From Paraburkholderia ultramafica (lineage in GTDB: Bacteria > Pseudomonadota > Gammaproteobacteria > Burkholderiales > Burkholderiaceae), in the NCBI RefSeq assembly GCF_902859915.1, contig NZ_CADIKK010000008.1, positions 157,041-221,040 on the forward strand: a stretch of 64,000 bases of DNA, read 5' to 3'. Below the pieces are notes generated by a model. It was given only the letters and a program-made list of their open reading frames with translations, had not been told where the DNA came from and made no database searches. Positions 8,786 to 18,347 of the stretch are shown here, piece after piece (within the stretch, counting starts at the first letter, position 1; every line of letters begins with the position of its first letter). Both the position numbers and the translations under genes were made by a program.

Positions 8786-10177
8786 CTACTTCGCCAGCTT
8801 CGAATTCCGCCGCGAATACCCAAAATAAATGACCATGCCAATCAGCAGCCAGATCACAAACGCCGCCCACGTCACCCCCTGAAGATTGAGCATCAGGAAC
8901 AGACAGGACGCCACAGCAAGAACCGGCACGACTGGCACACCCGGGCACCGGAACGCACGCGGCAATTCAGGATGCGTCTTGCGCAAAACCAGCACCGCAA
9001 TCGACACCATCGAAAACGCGGCCAACGTGCCGATATTGATCAGCTCAGCCAACACGTTCAACGGCACCAGCGCACCAATCAAGCCAAAGAAAATCCCCAC
9101 GAGCCACGTCGTGAAGAACGGCGTCGCAAAGCGCGGATGCAGCCCCGAAAGCCGCGCCGGCAACAGGCCATCGCGCGACATGGCGAAGATCACCCGGGTC
9201 TGACCATAAGCCATCACCAGAATCACGGTCAGCATGCCGAGCACGGCGCCGAGGTCGATAAAGCCCGCGACCCACGTCTGCCCCGCTTCCTGCAACGCAT
9301 ACGACACCGGGTGCGAAATATTCGCGAACGTCGCCGACGGCACGATGCCCGTGACCACCGCCGCCACCGCCACATACAGCACCGCACACACGCCCAGCGA
9401 CGCAATGATGCCGATCGGCAGATCGCGCTTCGGGTTCTTCACCTCTTCCGCCGCGGACGACACCGAATCGAATCCGATGAACGCGAAGAACATCACCGCC
9501 GCCGCGCCGAATACGCCGTTCCAGCCGTTCGGCATGAACGGATGCCAGTTGGCCGGCGTCACGTGGAAGACGCCCACGGCGATCACCAGCAGCACCACGG
9601 TCACCTTGATCGCCACCATGACGTTGTTGATCCGCGCGGATTCACGCACACCGACCGACAACAACGTGGTGATCGCCATCATCACGAGGAACGCGGGCAG
9701 GTTGAACAGCGTGTCATGCCCGGGCAACGCACCCGGGGCCGCCGTCAGCGCGACCGGCAACGACACGCCGAAGCCCGACAGCAAAGACTGCAGATAGCCC
9801 GACCAGCCCACCGATACCGCCGACGTCGCCAGCCCATATTCGAGCATCAGATCCCAGCCGATGATCCACGCGGCCAGCTCGCCGAGCGTCGCATACGAAT
9901 ACGTGTAGATGGAACCCGCGACCGGAATCGTCGACGCGAATTCGGCGTAGGCGAGCGCAGCAAAACCGCATGCGACCGCCGCGATCAGGAACGAGACCAT
10001 CAGGGCCGGGCCGGCCTGGACGGCACCCGTGCCGGTCAGGACGAAAATGCCGGTGCCGATAATGGCGCCGACACCGAGGAAAGTCAGATCAAGCGCACCG
10101 AGCGCTTTTTTCAGGCCGGCGTTCTGAGCGCTTGCCGCGATCATGTGCTCGACGCTCTTTTTGCGAAACAGGGACAT
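8786..10177 (-). CDS. APC superfamily amino acid permease
   Basis: A 463-residue inner-membrane transporter with about 12 hydrophobic segments. The first helix carries the APC signature GVGAIIGTGIFVLTG (near residue 35), and the second region has ALAYAEFASTIPVAGSIYTY. The family moves amino acids or polyamines with protons; this type (YfnA/cationic amino acid transporter-like) cannot be given a substrate from sequence alone. The start MSLFRKKSVEHM fits the family's short basic N-terminus; the frame is open for 20 codons upstream without similarity. The right arm of the long inverted repeat ends 18 bp past its stop. Confidence 0.88.
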   Translation of the reverse strand: MSLFRKKSVEHMIAASAQNAGLKKALGALDLTFLGVGAIIGTGIFVLTGTGAVQAGPALMVSFLIAAVACGFAALAYAEFASTIPVAGSIYTYSYATLGELAAWIIGWDLMLEYGLATSAVSVGWSGYLQSLLSGFGVSLPVALTAAPGALPGHDTLFNLPAFLVMMAITTLLSVGVRESARINNVMVAIKVTVVLLVIAVGVFHVTPANWHPFMPNGWNGVFGAAAVMFFAFIGFDSVSSAAEEVKNPKRDLPIGIIASLGVCAVLYVAVAAVVTGIVPSATFANISHPVSYALQEAGQTWVAGFIDLGAVLGMLTVILVMAYGQTRVIFAMSRDGLLPARLSGLHPRFATPFFTTWLVGIFFGLIGALVPLNVLAELINIGTLAAFSMVSIAVLVLRKTHPELPRAFRCPGVPVVPVLAVASCLFLMLNLQGVTWAAFVIWLLIGMVIYFGYSRRNSKLAK

Positions 10178-10470
10178 TGGCGTGGGTCTCCAGTAGTGCA
10201 CGCGTGTTGCGCGCCGAATGTCGGGGGAAACCCTCAATTTTAACGGATGCGCGCCGCCGCACTATTTTCGGATGGAGTGTTTACCGCATACGGGGCGGGC
10301 GGAAACTCCCGGCTGGAGGGGCTTCGGGCATTGCGTTCGTGCGCCGGAAGCATGCCGGCAGCAAAGCTTTCGCTCGATGCGCGAATATTGGGGAGGGAAT
10401 CTCTCTCTTGCAAACGCGCCGGGGCGACGGCGAGCTATTCATTAGACGTGGGGGCAGCGACGGCAAAGCG

Positions 10471-10515
10471 GGCGCGTCAGCCCGGGGCGCATCAGCCCGG
10501 GGCGCGTCAGCCCGC
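10471..10515. repeat. Three tandem 15-bp repeats at the 3' end of the response regulator gene
   Basis: Three head-to-tail copies of GGCGCRTCAGCCCGS (10471-10485, 10486-10500, 10501-10515) with one or two differences. The third copy contains the stop codon of the response regulator on the minus strand, so most of the array is just downstream of the gene. It looks like slippage expansion. Confidence 0.8.
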
Positions 10516-11163
10516 CATCGCCGGATTCAGATCGACGAGGCGGTTGCTCATCACATAGAACGTCAGTTCGGCGTTATTGCGCAGCTTCATTTTCTCGAGC
10601 AGCCGCGTGCGGTACACGCTGACCGTTTTCACCGATAGCGACAGCGTGGCGGCGATATCCGTCAGCCGTTTGCCCGACGCGAGCATGCAGAGCGTTTGAT
10701 ATTCGCGATCGGAGAGCTTCTCGTGCGGCAACTGTTCGCCGTCGAACGACACATAGTCGGCCAGCGCTTCGGCCATCGCCGGGCTCACGTATTTGCGGCC
10801 CGCCGCGACCTGCTGGATCGCGCCGATCATCTGCGCGGCATCGACCGTTTTCGACAGGTAGCCGGCGGCTCCCGCCTTCAACGCGCGCACCGCGTACTGG
10901 TCCTCGCGGTACATCGAGAACATCAGCACGGCCACGCGCGGCGCCTTGCGCTTCAAACGTTTGAGCACTTCGACGCCGTTCATGTCGGGCAGCGAAATGT
11001 CGAGCAGCACGACGTCGTAGCTCTGCAGACCGACGGCGTTGAGGGCTTCGGCGCCGCTTTGCGCCTCGGTGACTTCGCGCGCCACGCCGCGGTCGAGCAG
11101 CAATTGGCGGACGCCCTGGCGAACCACGGCGTGGTCTTCGGCGATCAGGATGCGCAGGCTCAT
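10507..11163 (-). CDS. NarL/FixJ-type response regulator
   Basis: A 218-residue two-component regulator. The receiver domain has EDHAVV near residue 10, the phospho-acceptor aspartate in VVLLDISLPDMNG (D55), and the conserved Lys in YLSKTVD. A LuxR/GerE helix-turn-helix follows (LSDREYQTLCMLASGK...IAATLSLSVKTVSVYRTRLLEK). It binds DNA after phosphorylation by its partner kinase. The partner is almost surely the histidine kinase 10 bp upstream on the same strand. Targets are not apparent. Confidence 0.92.
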   Translation of the reverse strand: MSLRILIAEDHAVVRQGVRQLLLDRGVAREVTEAQSGAEALNAVGLQSYDVVLLDISLPDMNGVEVLKRLKRKAPRVAVLMFSMYREDQYAVRALKAGAAGYLSKTVDAAQMIGAIQQVAAGRKYVSPAMAEALADYVSFDGEQLPHEKLSDREYQTLCMLASGKRLTDIAATLSLSVKTVSVYRTRLLEKMKLRNNAELTFYVMSNRLVDLNPAMAG

Positions 11164-11173
11164 GACGGTGCGC

Positions 11174-12022
11174 TCACGATTGCAGCGCGCGCCGCTCGGC
11201 GCGAGGCGCGTGCGCGAGCATCGCGTCCCATGCGAAGCGTGCCTGCAGCAGCGTTCCGCGCGACGCGTTGCCGCTGGCGTCGCGCTGCGAACCGATGGCG
11301 CGCCGGGCGCTGATGCGCAGCGTGCCGTCGAACGCGGCGCAGCGCGCCTGCATACCGCTCAGGCCGAAGTGGCCGCGGCGGTCACGGGCGTTGCGCGTGA
11401 GCCCGATGCCGTCGTCGCTGACGAGCAGCGTGAGGTGACGCCGGCTGGTTTCGATCCGCACGTCGGCCGATTCGGCCCGCGCGTGCTTGACGATGTTGTT
11501 CAGCGCTTCCTGCGCGACGCGGAACACGGCTAGCGCCGCGTCGGTGGGCAGGCGCGTGAGACGGACGTCGGCGGCGCAGACGAAACTCGTGCGCAGTTGC
11601 GTGCGGGTGGCGAAGTCGCTGGTCCAGTGCGCCAGTGCGCCGACGATGCCCGCCTCGAGCGACGGCGCGTGCAGTTCCGCGACGGCCTGGCGGCTCGCCG
11701 CGCACACGGCGTCGAGCGAACGGTTCGCGACAGCAAGCGCGGCGGCGCACTGCGGCGGCGCATCGGCGGGCAGCCAGGTTTCGACGCTGGCCAGCGCGAA
11801 GCGCGTGGCGGTCAGTTCGGCGCCGACGCCGTCGTGCAGTTCGCGCGCCACATGGCGGCAGGCGGTTTCCTGCGCCTGAACGAGTTCGGCCGACAGTTCG
11901 CGCACCCGCGCGCGCAGTTGTGCAAGTTCGCGCTCGGCGGACGCTGACGGCGTGTCGAATCCGTCACGGGCCACTGACGAAGGAAGCTGGGCGTTGAACG
12001 GGACCACAGTCGACGTTTCCAT
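11174..12022 (-). CDS. Soluble NarL-partner sensor histidine kinase
   Basis: A 282-residue kinase with a short coiled coil (residues 28-52), a HisKA_3 dimerisation domain with the phosphorylated His in ARELHDGVGAELT (about H63), and a HATPase_c domain with AQEALNNIVKHARA and LVSDDGIGL. No transmembrane segment or recognisable sensor domain is present, so it should be cytoplasmic; its signal is unknown. It lies directly upstream of the NarL-type regulator and the two are presumably co-transcribed. The AREL(H)D motif and the absence of an N-terminal sensor fit short UhpB/NarX-like kinases. Confidence 0.9.
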   Translation of the reverse strand: METSTVVPFNAQLPSSVARDGFDTPSASAERELAQLRARVRELSAELVQAQETACRHVARELHDGVGAELTATRFALASVETWLPADAPPQCAAALAVANRSLDAVCAASRQAVAELHAPSLEAGIVGALAHWTSDFATRTQLRTSFVCAADVRLTRLPTDAALAVFRVAQEALNNIVKHARAESADVRIETSRRHLTLLVSDDGIGLTRNARDRRGHFGLSGMQARCAAFDGTLRISARRAIGSQRDASGNASRGTLLQARFAWDAMLAHAPRAERRALQS

Positions 12023-12385
12023 GCGTTTCCCTCTCAGGAAGCCATGTGGACAGCGAAACGGGTGCGCATCGACGGCGCGAAGACAAAAGAACGCATGCGA
12101 GTCTCTAGCCTCCAGGTATAGCCGTCACGCGTCGCGCGAAACGGGCAAAACGCTATGGTGCGAAGTAACGACATTTACATTCAGTAACAATTGAGCGGGG
12201 CCGCGAAAAGCTTCTCAATCGACTGATCGTGCGGCGCGATCATATCTCAAAAAAAGAAAAAATGCAGTCATACCAAGGGTTAGCGTCTACACCTCATGCA
12301 ATGGTTGATGTTTGAGGGCCGGCGCTATGTAGGAAGAATACCGACGCCAAATGTCAAACGTACGGCGTCGAGTTGTAACCGGCAA
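12023..12385. other. Gene-free stretch upstream of the histidine kinase
   Basis: I see no coding frame with a ribosome site. The middle (12160-12310) is AT-rich relative to its surroundings and probably holds the promoter of the kinase-regulator pair on the minus strand, but no confident -35/-10 pair can be named. Confidence 0.4.
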
Positions 12386-12414
12386 CAAAAAAGGAGCCCG
12401 AAGGCTCCTTTTCG
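12386..12414 (-). terminator. Rho-independent terminator of fpr
   Basis: On the minus strand the sequence AAAAGGAGCC TTCG GGCTCCTTTTTT forms a stem with a UUCG-type loop followed by a U run. It lies about 40 bp downstream of the fpr stop codon. Confidence 0.88.
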
Positions 12415-12452
12415 CTGAATCCGCGGCCTGGGCCGCAAAAAACGAACGCGGC

Positions 12453-13223
12453 TTAGCCGACGAACGCCTTCTCGACCACGTAGTGACCCGGCGCGTTGTT
12501 GCTGCCTTCCTGGAAGCCCAGGTCGTCCAGCAGCTTGCGCGTGTCGCGCAGCATGTGCGGGCTGCCGCACAGCATCACGCGGTCGTCTTCGAGCGAGAAG
12601 CCCGGCACGCCGAGGTCGGCGAACAGTTTTTCGGTTTCGATCAACTCGGTGATACGGCCGCGGTTCTGGAACGCTTCGCGTGTGACGGTCGGGTAGTACA
12701 GCAGCTTTTCCTGCACCAGTTCGCCCAGGTGTTCGTGCGCCGGCAGGTGATCGGTGATGTATTCCTTGTACGCCAGTTCGTCGACGAAACGGCAGGTGTG
12801 CGTGAGCACGACGCGCTCGTAACGGTCGTAAATGTCCGGATCTTTGATGATCGACATGAACGGCGCGAGGCCCGTGCCGGTGGACAGCAGCCACAGCGTC
12901 TTGCCCGGCAGCAGGTTGTCGGCCATCAGCGTGCCGACCGGCTTTTTGCCGATCAGGACTTCGTCGCCGACTTTCAGATGCTGCAAACGCGACGTGAGCG
13001 GACCGTCCTGCACCTTGATGCTCAGGAATTCGAGGTGTTCCTCGTAGTTTGCACTCGCGAGGCTATATGCGCGGATCAGCGGCTTGCCTTCGACTTCGAG
13101 GCCCACCATCGTGAACTGGCCGTTTTCGAAACGGAACGACGGATCGCGCGTGCAGGTGAAGCTGAAAAGCGTATCGGTCCAGTGATGGACGCTCAGGACG
13201 GTTTGTGAATTCAGGTTGCTCAT
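12453..13223 (-). CDS. fpr: Ferredoxin--NADP(+) reductase
   Basis: A 256-residue flavoprotein, full length for bacterial Fpr. It has the FAD-binding RAYSLAS (about residue 50), the NADP-binding LLSTGTGLAPFMSII (about 110), and the terminal FVG of the short-tail subclass, here VVEKAFVG. It shuttles electrons between NADPH and ferredoxin or flavodoxin in the cytoplasm, often in oxidative stress response. The start MSNLNSQT is chosen because the upstream codons lack similarity. Single-gene unit closed by the terminator at 12386-12414. Confidence 0.93.
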   Translation of the reverse strand: MSNLNSQTVLSVHHWTDTLFSFTCTRDPSFRFENGQFTMVGLEVEGKPLIRAYSLASANYEEHLEFLSIKVQDGPLTSRLQHLKVGDEVLIGKKPVGTLMADNLLPGKTLWLLSTGTGLAPFMSIIKDPDIYDRYERVVLTHTCRFVDELAYKEYITDHLPAHEHLGELVQEKLLYYPTVTREAFQNRGRITELIETEKLFADLGVPGFSLEDDRVMLCGSPHMLRDTRKLLDDLGFQEGSNNAPGHYVVEKAFVG

Positions 13224-13658
13224 GGCTTCTTGGATAGTGCGAAAACAAAGGCGGCCAGTCGTTTGAGCCGGCCGGCACGGCAAGGGCGATGCTGCGCTAA
13301 CCCGTGGTCGGGAGTCACGCGCAATCCGCTATTTTACCGCGCCCGCCGCCAGAGGGCGGCGGCGCGGCGGTTGAGCGTGGTGAAGCGGGTTGCCGGACCT
13401 GGAAGCGGCGGCGCCGGCTGTCGAGACAATCGGGCGCCGCGAACTGCATTGGCGGTGGATGCGGCCGCGCTTCAGCAAGGGTACGGCGACGGGCGAAAAC
13501 CGCGCAGGGCGGCTGCCATCTGCTGTCTGGCATACGCCGCATAGGCGCGTCGCGCGGGCAACATGGTCAGGATCATACCGAAACGCGGCGTGCGCTGCAG
13601 CATTGACCCTGCTGATAAAACTGGCAAACGCGGCGAACTCGCCCACTCATCGAGCCGA
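13224..13658. other. Gene-free stretch with a GC-rich hairpin
   Basis: No convincing gene. A GC-rich palindrome (CCGCCGCC...GGCGGCGG) lies at about 13338-13356. The stretch sits between fpr and the permease fragment and may be the scar of the deletion that removed most of the sugar transporter, but nothing recognisable remains. Confidence 0.35.
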
Positions 13659-13892
13659 TTACGCCGGCGCCGCCACCCGCTTTTTCCCGCGCTGCTTCAG
13701 CACTCTCGCCTGCAACACGATCACCAGCAGCAGGAACACGCCGCGAATCACCGACTGCCAGTACGCCGACAAGCTGATAAAACCCAGCCCGTTTTCGAAG
13801 TTCAGCAGGTTGAACACCAGGCCGAGCAGCAGCACGCCGGCAATCGTCATCACCACCGAACCTTCGCCGCCGGTGAGCAGCGTGCCGCCTAG
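13659..13892 (-). pseudogene. 3' fragment of a sugar ABC transporter permease (RbsC/AraH type)
   Basis: About 78 residues read in frame to a stop at 13659 and match the C-terminus of ribose/arabinose-type permeases: GGTLLTGGEGSV, then a hydrophobic helix (TIAGVLLLGLVFNLL) and another (WQSVIRGVFLLLVIVLQARV), ending in a basic tail. A normal permease has about 320 residues, so roughly three quarters is missing. Similarity stops near 13892, just before the start of the divergent epimerase gene, and no start codon or ribosome site remains there. I read it as a deletion remnant. Confidence 0.75.
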
Positions 13893-13909
13893 CCTCGCCT
13901 CTTCTGACC

Positions 13910-14879
13910 ATGCGCGACGTTTCCTTGAATCCGATCCGACCGCTCACCACGGAACTCGCGTGGCTCGACGATCCCGCGCTAGCAGCCACGCTCGTCACGC
14001 TGACGGCCGGCGCGCTGCGGGCGGTGATTGCGCCCGACGTGGGCGGCGCGCTCGCGGCTTTTTACGAAGTCACGCCCGATGGTCCGCTGCACTGGCTGCG
14101 GCCGGCTGCGCAAGCAGCGTTCGAGCAACGCGATCCGCTGCGGATGGCGAGTTTCCCGCTGTTTCCGTACTGCAACCGGATTCGCGACGCGCGTTTCGAG
14201 TTCGACGGCGGCACCATCGACCTCTTCGGCAATGACGTCCGCTTCGAGCACGCGCTGCATGGTAATGCGTGGCGGCATCCATGGCAGGTGGGGGCGCGTA
14301 CCGGGAACTCAGTGGAACTGCACTTCGAACATGAGCCCGATGCGCGGGTGCCCGGCGACTGGCCGTTTCGCTATCGGGCACAACAGCGCATCGAGTTGCG
14401 CGGCGGTGCGCTGTGCATCGCGCTGTCCGCGCAAAACCTGTCCGGGCGGCCGATGCCGTTCGGCATGGGGCATCACCCGTACTATCCACGCACCGCGCAA
14501 ACCCGCGTGTATGCCGATGTGGCACGCCGACGCCGACGTGTTGCCGACGCATCTCGGTTCGCATCCCGCAGTCGAAGCGTTGCGTGAAGGCATGTCGCCC
14601 GATGCGTTCGATCTTGACAACAACTTCGCGAACTGGACGCGCGAGGCGACCATCGCCTGGCCCGACGAACACCGCCGCTTGACGATGACCGCCGACGCGC
14701 CGTTCGATCACATGGTGGTGTTCGCGCCGGCCAACGACGCTCAACTGTGCGTGGAACCGGTGACGAACACCACCGACTGCTTCAACGCGGTCGGCATGCG
14801 TGAGCGGGTGGGCGGCTGCGTGTTGCAGCCGGGCGAGGAGATCGCTGCAACGCTGAAGTGGACGCCGCAACGCGGGTAA
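13910..14879 (+). pseudogene. galM: Aldose 1-epimerase-like gene, frameshifted
   Basis: The first frame (from MRDVSLNPIRP) codes for the N-terminal two thirds of a GalM-like mutarotase: CNRIRDARFEFDGG, HGNAWRHPW (catalytic His) and GMGHHPYYPRT. After YADVAR (about 14523) it runs into Arg-rich nonsense and stops at 14587. The family sequence resumes in another frame from WHADADVLPTHLGSHP near 14518 and runs to 14879, including the catalytic Glu region CVEPVTNTTDCFNAVG. One small indel near 14515-14530 explains this; the flanking ATGTGG could have slipped. A base-calling error is the alternative. Confidence 0.8.
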
Positions 14880-14910
14880 TTGCGTCGGCAACCACCAGCT
14901 CGCCCCTCAC

Positions 14911-15708
14911 TCATCCAACCCGCAAGCGAGCCATATACGGCAAGTGATCCGAGAGCCACGCGGTTTCCTGCGTTGGCTGGATCCATTCGATCGGCTGCAT
15001 GCCGCGCACGAACATCTTGTCGAGCGCCAGCGCCGGCGAGAAGGCCGGGAACGTGCGGCCCGCTTCGCCGAGCAGCGTCGCCACTTCATGCAGACCGTGC
15101 TCGCGAAACAGCGGCACCGAGTCGTTGCGCCAGTCGTTGAAATCGCCGGCCAGCACCAGCGGACCGTCGGGCGCTTCCTTCTCGATCCAGTGCGCGATCC
15201 AGTTCATCTGCCGCAAGCGCGCCGGGCGTGTGAGCGCAAGGTGCGCGCACAACAGCGTGACCGAGTGACCGCCGAAAGTCGCCCGCGCGACCAGCAAGCC
15301 ACGCTTTTCGAAGCGATGCGCGGAGATGTCCCAGCGTCCGCCGAGATCGAGCGGATGCGGCGACAAAATCGCATTGCCGTGCCGCCACGACGGCTTGAAC
15401 ACGTTCGGCCCGAGCGCCACTTCGAGTTCCAGCGCGCGGGCGATTTCAGTAGCCTGGCAGTGCCAGACATCGTTCAGCGGATCGCCGAGAGGCGCGCCGA
15501 AACTGCTCGCCAGCACCGGCGACGGCATGCGCCGCGCCATCGCTTCCTGCAAAAAATAGGCGTCCGCGTGAGTCGACTGGACCCAGCGCTGCATTGCCTG
15601 CCAGGCCTGAAAGCCGAGCGGTGTGCGGCCTTTGTGCAGGTTCCAGCTCACCGCGACGAAATCGTTCGGCGCGAAGCTCTCGCGGATCAATTCTTCTGGG
15701 TTTCGCAT
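14911..15708 (-). CDS. Endonuclease/exonuclease/phosphatase family protein
   Basis: A 265-residue EEP-fold metal-dependent hydrolase. The motifs run in order: VSWNLHKG (Asn of the N-H-K block), FLQEAM (metal-binding Glu), HRFEKRGLLVARA, CAHLALT, LAGDFNDW (Asp/Asn pair), and the terminal LSDHLPYMARL (Asp-His). All catalytic positions are present. EEP proteins cut phosphodiester bonds in DNA, lipids or nucleotides; the substrate cannot be read from this sequence. No signal peptide. Convergent with the epimerase pseudogene and alone on its strand before the next gene. Confidence 0.85.
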   Translation of the reverse strand: MRNPEELIRESFAPNDFVAVSWNLHKGRTPLGFQAWQAMQRWVQSTHADAYFLQEAMARRMPSPVLASSFGAPLGDPLNDVWHCQATEIARALELEVALGPNVFKPSWRHGNAILSPHPLDLGGRWDISAHRFEKRGLLVARATFGGHSVTLLCAHLALTRPARLRQMNWIAHWIEKEAPDGPLVLAGDFNDWRNDSVPLFREHGLHEVATLLGEAGRTFPAFSPALALDKMFVRGMQPIEWIQPTQETAWLSDHLPYMARLRVG

Positions 15709-15786
15709 GCCGCGTTATCCACGTGTTCTGTTTGAAGGCTTAGGTTGTGCGCGCGTTGTTCGCCTGTGCGTCGTGCGTCGCTTGCA

Positions 15787-16290
15787 TCAATTCGCATTGC
15801 TGGCGCCATCCGCGAGACTCGCACGCACGCGGTAGACCAGGTTCGGATTCTTGTCGACGATCGTCCAGCTGGCCCATTGACCGGGCGTCACCATCAGGCC
15901 CGGATGGCTCGCGTTCACCTGGCGCGGCTGCGGCGGCAGCTTGCAGCCGATGTCGGTTTGCCGCGCGGTGTCGTCCTCGAGCGTTTCCTGCGCGTCGATC
16001 GACAGCATGATCTCGTGCGCATCCGCCCGCAGCGGCGAGACGGTCAGCGTGCGCGACAGATCGAGGCTGCCGGCGGGCTGGTCCTTACAGCCGACGTTAT
16101 GCTGCACCGTCTGGTGATGCGTATCGGTGCGCGCCTGGCCAACCGTGGTGGTGCCGTCGAACGCGTCGATCTGCTGGCCGTCGCGCATCACCTGCAACTG
16201 CCATTGCACGACCTGCTGCGCCGGCCGTTGTTGTGCGTTCGCAAGCAACGAAGTGCCAAGCAGCACGGCCACGATACTGGTTTTCCACAT
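15787..16290 (-). CDS. Periplasmic DUF3617-like protein
   Basis: A 167-residue protein with a clear Sec signal peptide (MWKTSIVAVLLGTSLLANAQ, cleaved after ANA). The mature part is hydrophilic and beta-rich with two cysteines (VGCKDQP and IGCKLPP) that could form a disulfide. The layout (WQLQVMRDGQQ, repeated TVQHNVGC) resembles DUF3617-type exported proteins common in Burkholderiales, but this is a loose match from memory. Function unknown. Confidence 0.7.
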   Translation of the reverse strand: MWKTSIVAVLLGTSLLANAQQRPAQQVVQWQLQVMRDGQQIDAFDGTTTVGQARTDTHHQTVQHNVGCKDQPAGSLDLSRTLTVSPLRADAHEIMLSIDAQETLEDDTARQTDIGCKLPPQPRQVNASHPGLMVTPGQWASWTIVDKNPNLVYRVRASLADGASNAN

Positions 16291-16584
16291 AGCAGGAATC
16301 TCCGGTCACTGCGTCGGCGCGTGTAGTCAGAGGGCCATCTTACCCCTGATGGCTGCAACGTTTTCTGACACTTCGAACGGGGCCGGGTTCAGCAACAATA
16401 CATTGCGGATAAGGCGGTCAATGCCCCAAGAGGACTGCCATCAAGGCCTTGTCGAAAGCGCTCCGTTGTTAGCAGCAGAGCCGCACGACTGCTGGCTTGC
16501 ACGCGAATCTGTCGTCGTTACACTGGACTTGAAACGGCGCTCACCAGGCGCCGCCAGAGCAGGACCAGCCAGACGGGGTGTGCG

Positions 16585-17562
16585 ATGACGACAGCAATGG
16601 TCAAACAGGAAATCGCCGTGGCGTCTTTCAGTCGGGTGTACGACCTCGATCAGGTCGAGACCGCGCTGAACGATCTCGGCGAAGGCGCGAGCGAGGCGCT
16701 GCGCGCAACGTACGAAAAGATGTTGAAGACCGGCAATCTGCGCTTCTGCGTCAAGCCGAACCGGATGCCGTCAATCGACGATCTGATCGACGCGCTGCCC
16801 AATTTCTCGGTGCCGCTCGACGACATCCGCAAGCAGGTCGCGCTGTGTCTCGAAACCGAAGACCGGCTCGAGTTGATGCCGATGCTGCTGCTCGGCGACC
16901 CCGGCATCGGCAAGACGCACTTTGCGAAGCAGTTGGCGCGCCTGCTCGGCACCGCTTACCAATACGTGGCGATGAGTTCGCTGACGGCGGGGTGGATTCT
17001 GTCGGGCGCGTCGTCGCAATGGAAAAACGCGAAGCCCGGCAAGGTGTTCGATGCGCTCGTCAACGGCAGCTACGCGAACCCGGTGATCGCCGTCGACGAA
17101 ATCGACAAGGCCACCGGCGATTCGCAATACGATCCGCTCGGGGCGCTGTACGCGCTGCTCGAACACGACACCGCGCAGAGCTTCATCGACGAATTCGCCG
17201 AGATTCCGATCAATGCGGGCAACGTGATCTGGATCGCGACGGCGAACGACGAGCGCTCGATTCCCGAGCCGATCCTGAACCGGATGAACGTGTATGAGAT
17301 TCCGCCGCCGGATCGCGACGGTGCGCGGCGCATCGCGCAGTCGATCTACGACGAGATCCGCTCGGCGCATAACTGGGGGCTGCGTTTTCCCGAAGTGCTC
17401 GGCGATGCCGCGCTCGACGCGCTGAAGCCGGCATCGCCGCGTGAAATGCGCCGCGCGATTCTGAATGGCTTCGGCGCGGCGCGGATCGACGGACGCGATC
17501 GGATCGAAGCCGCCGATATTCGCCTCGACTATGGAAATCGGCGAAAACCGATCGGTTTTTGA
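16585..17562 (+). CDS. Stand-alone AAA+ ATPase with a Lon-like ATPase core
   Basis: A 325-residue cytoplasmic AAA+ protein: Walker A LLGDPGIGKTHFAKQLA (about residue 103), Walker B VIAVDEIDKATGDSQYDPLGALYALLE, sensor 1 IWIATANDERSIPEPILNRM (Arg finger) and a small lid domain ending in SPREMRRAI. The order resembles the ATPase part of Lon, but no protease or Lon N-terminal domain is present. It is a single-gene unit closed by a terminator. No clear partner lies beside it, so its client is unknown. Confidence 0.82.
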   Translation: MTTAMVKQEIAVASFSRVYDLDQVETALNDLGEGASEALRATYEKMLKTGNLRFCVKPNRMPSIDDLIDALPNFSVPLDDIRKQVALCLETEDRLELMPMLLLGDPGIGKTHFAKQLARLLGTAYQYVAMSSLTAGWILSGASSQWKNAKPGKVFDALVNGSYANPVIAVDEIDKATGDSQYDPLGALYALLEHDTAQSFIDEFAEIPINAGNVIWIATANDERSIPEPILNRMNVYEIPPPDRDGARRIAQSIYDEIRSAHNWGLRFPEVLGDAALDALKPASPREMRRAILNGFGAARIDGRDRIEAADIRLDYGNRRKPIGF

Positions 17563-17586
17563 GCATATTTGCACTTTTTTCGTACG

Positions 17587-17613
17587 AAAGCCGCCTCCGG
17601 GCGGCTTTTTTTC
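17587..17613 (+). terminator. Rho-independent terminator
   Basis: GCCGCC TCC GGGCGGC followed by seven T residues, 25 bp after the AAA+ ATPase stop. Confidence 0.88.
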
Positions 17614-17819
17614 GGCCGAAAACCGGGAATCCATACAGGAAACGCAGTGAATGCCGTAGCAATTGTTGCTATTTTCGAGATGCTAAGTTGATTTCAATCG
17701 ATCTAGTTTTTTGATAGCTGGGTATTACACTGAGATCCAACGAGGTGACTGCTGCGCGACGAAGCCAGGCGTCACTGCGCAAAGCATAAAACCCGATATC
17801 AAACACTATGGAAACCATC

Positions 17820-18011
17820 ATGAGAACCGCCTCCTCCGCATTGCTCTTCTCCGCCGCTATTGCCGCACCGGCTTTCGCCAGCGGCTATGGTCCGGCGACG
17901 TCGTATCGTCCGGAAGTCGCAACGCACACGCAACCGGGCGATCAGACCCGCGCGCAAGTGAAGACCGAGTTGGTGGAGGCATCGCATCGCGCGATGAGCA
18001 CGCAGGACTGA
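17820..18011 (+). CDS. Small exported protein, DUF4148-like, possibly frameshifted
   Basis: Starting at MRTASSALLF this encodes 63 residues with a signal peptide cleaved after AFA. The TRAQVKTELVEA sequence recalls the conserved start of DUF4148 proteins, which are frequent small exported proteins in Burkholderia-group genomes. The frame stops at 18011, but the next frame over continues with a plausible tail (GVGPVSGWPEPAQHVRRVQR) to 18121, so the original protein may have been about 100 residues with a frameshift near 18000. Function unknown. Confidence 0.6.
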   Translation: MRTASSALLFSAAIAAPAFASGYGPATSYRPEVATHTQPGDQTRAQVKTELVEASHRAMSTQD

Positions 18012-18161
18012 GCTCTGGCGTCGGTCCGGTTTCCGGTTGGCCCGAACCCGCCCAGCACGTCCGTCGAGTTCAGCGGATGCGCGAAGAAGCGAGCGTTATG
18101 AGCTTCGACGGCGTACACTGAATCAGTCCGGCCGCTACGTTTGAAACGCGCTCAAGACCCA

Positions 18162-18194
18162 ATGCCCGCAATCGCTCTGACTTGCGGGCATTTC
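18162..18194 (+). terminator. Rho-independent terminator
   Basis: ATGCCCGCAA, a ten-base loop, then TTGCGGGCAT followed by TTCTGT. It sits about 150 bp past the small exported protein gene; the T run is weak. Confidence 0.6.
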
Positions 18195-18347
18195 TGTCTG
18201 TACGGCGTCGTACAATTTTGCGTGGCGGTTGCGAAAGGGCAGTGCGTTCGACAGCGAGCGGTGTGCGGTACGCGATAACCGCATCCTGTCTTCCTCTCTA
18301 TCGGGTGAACGAGGCAGCGCGCGGCGAAGTTGGCCGCGTCAAGGGAC

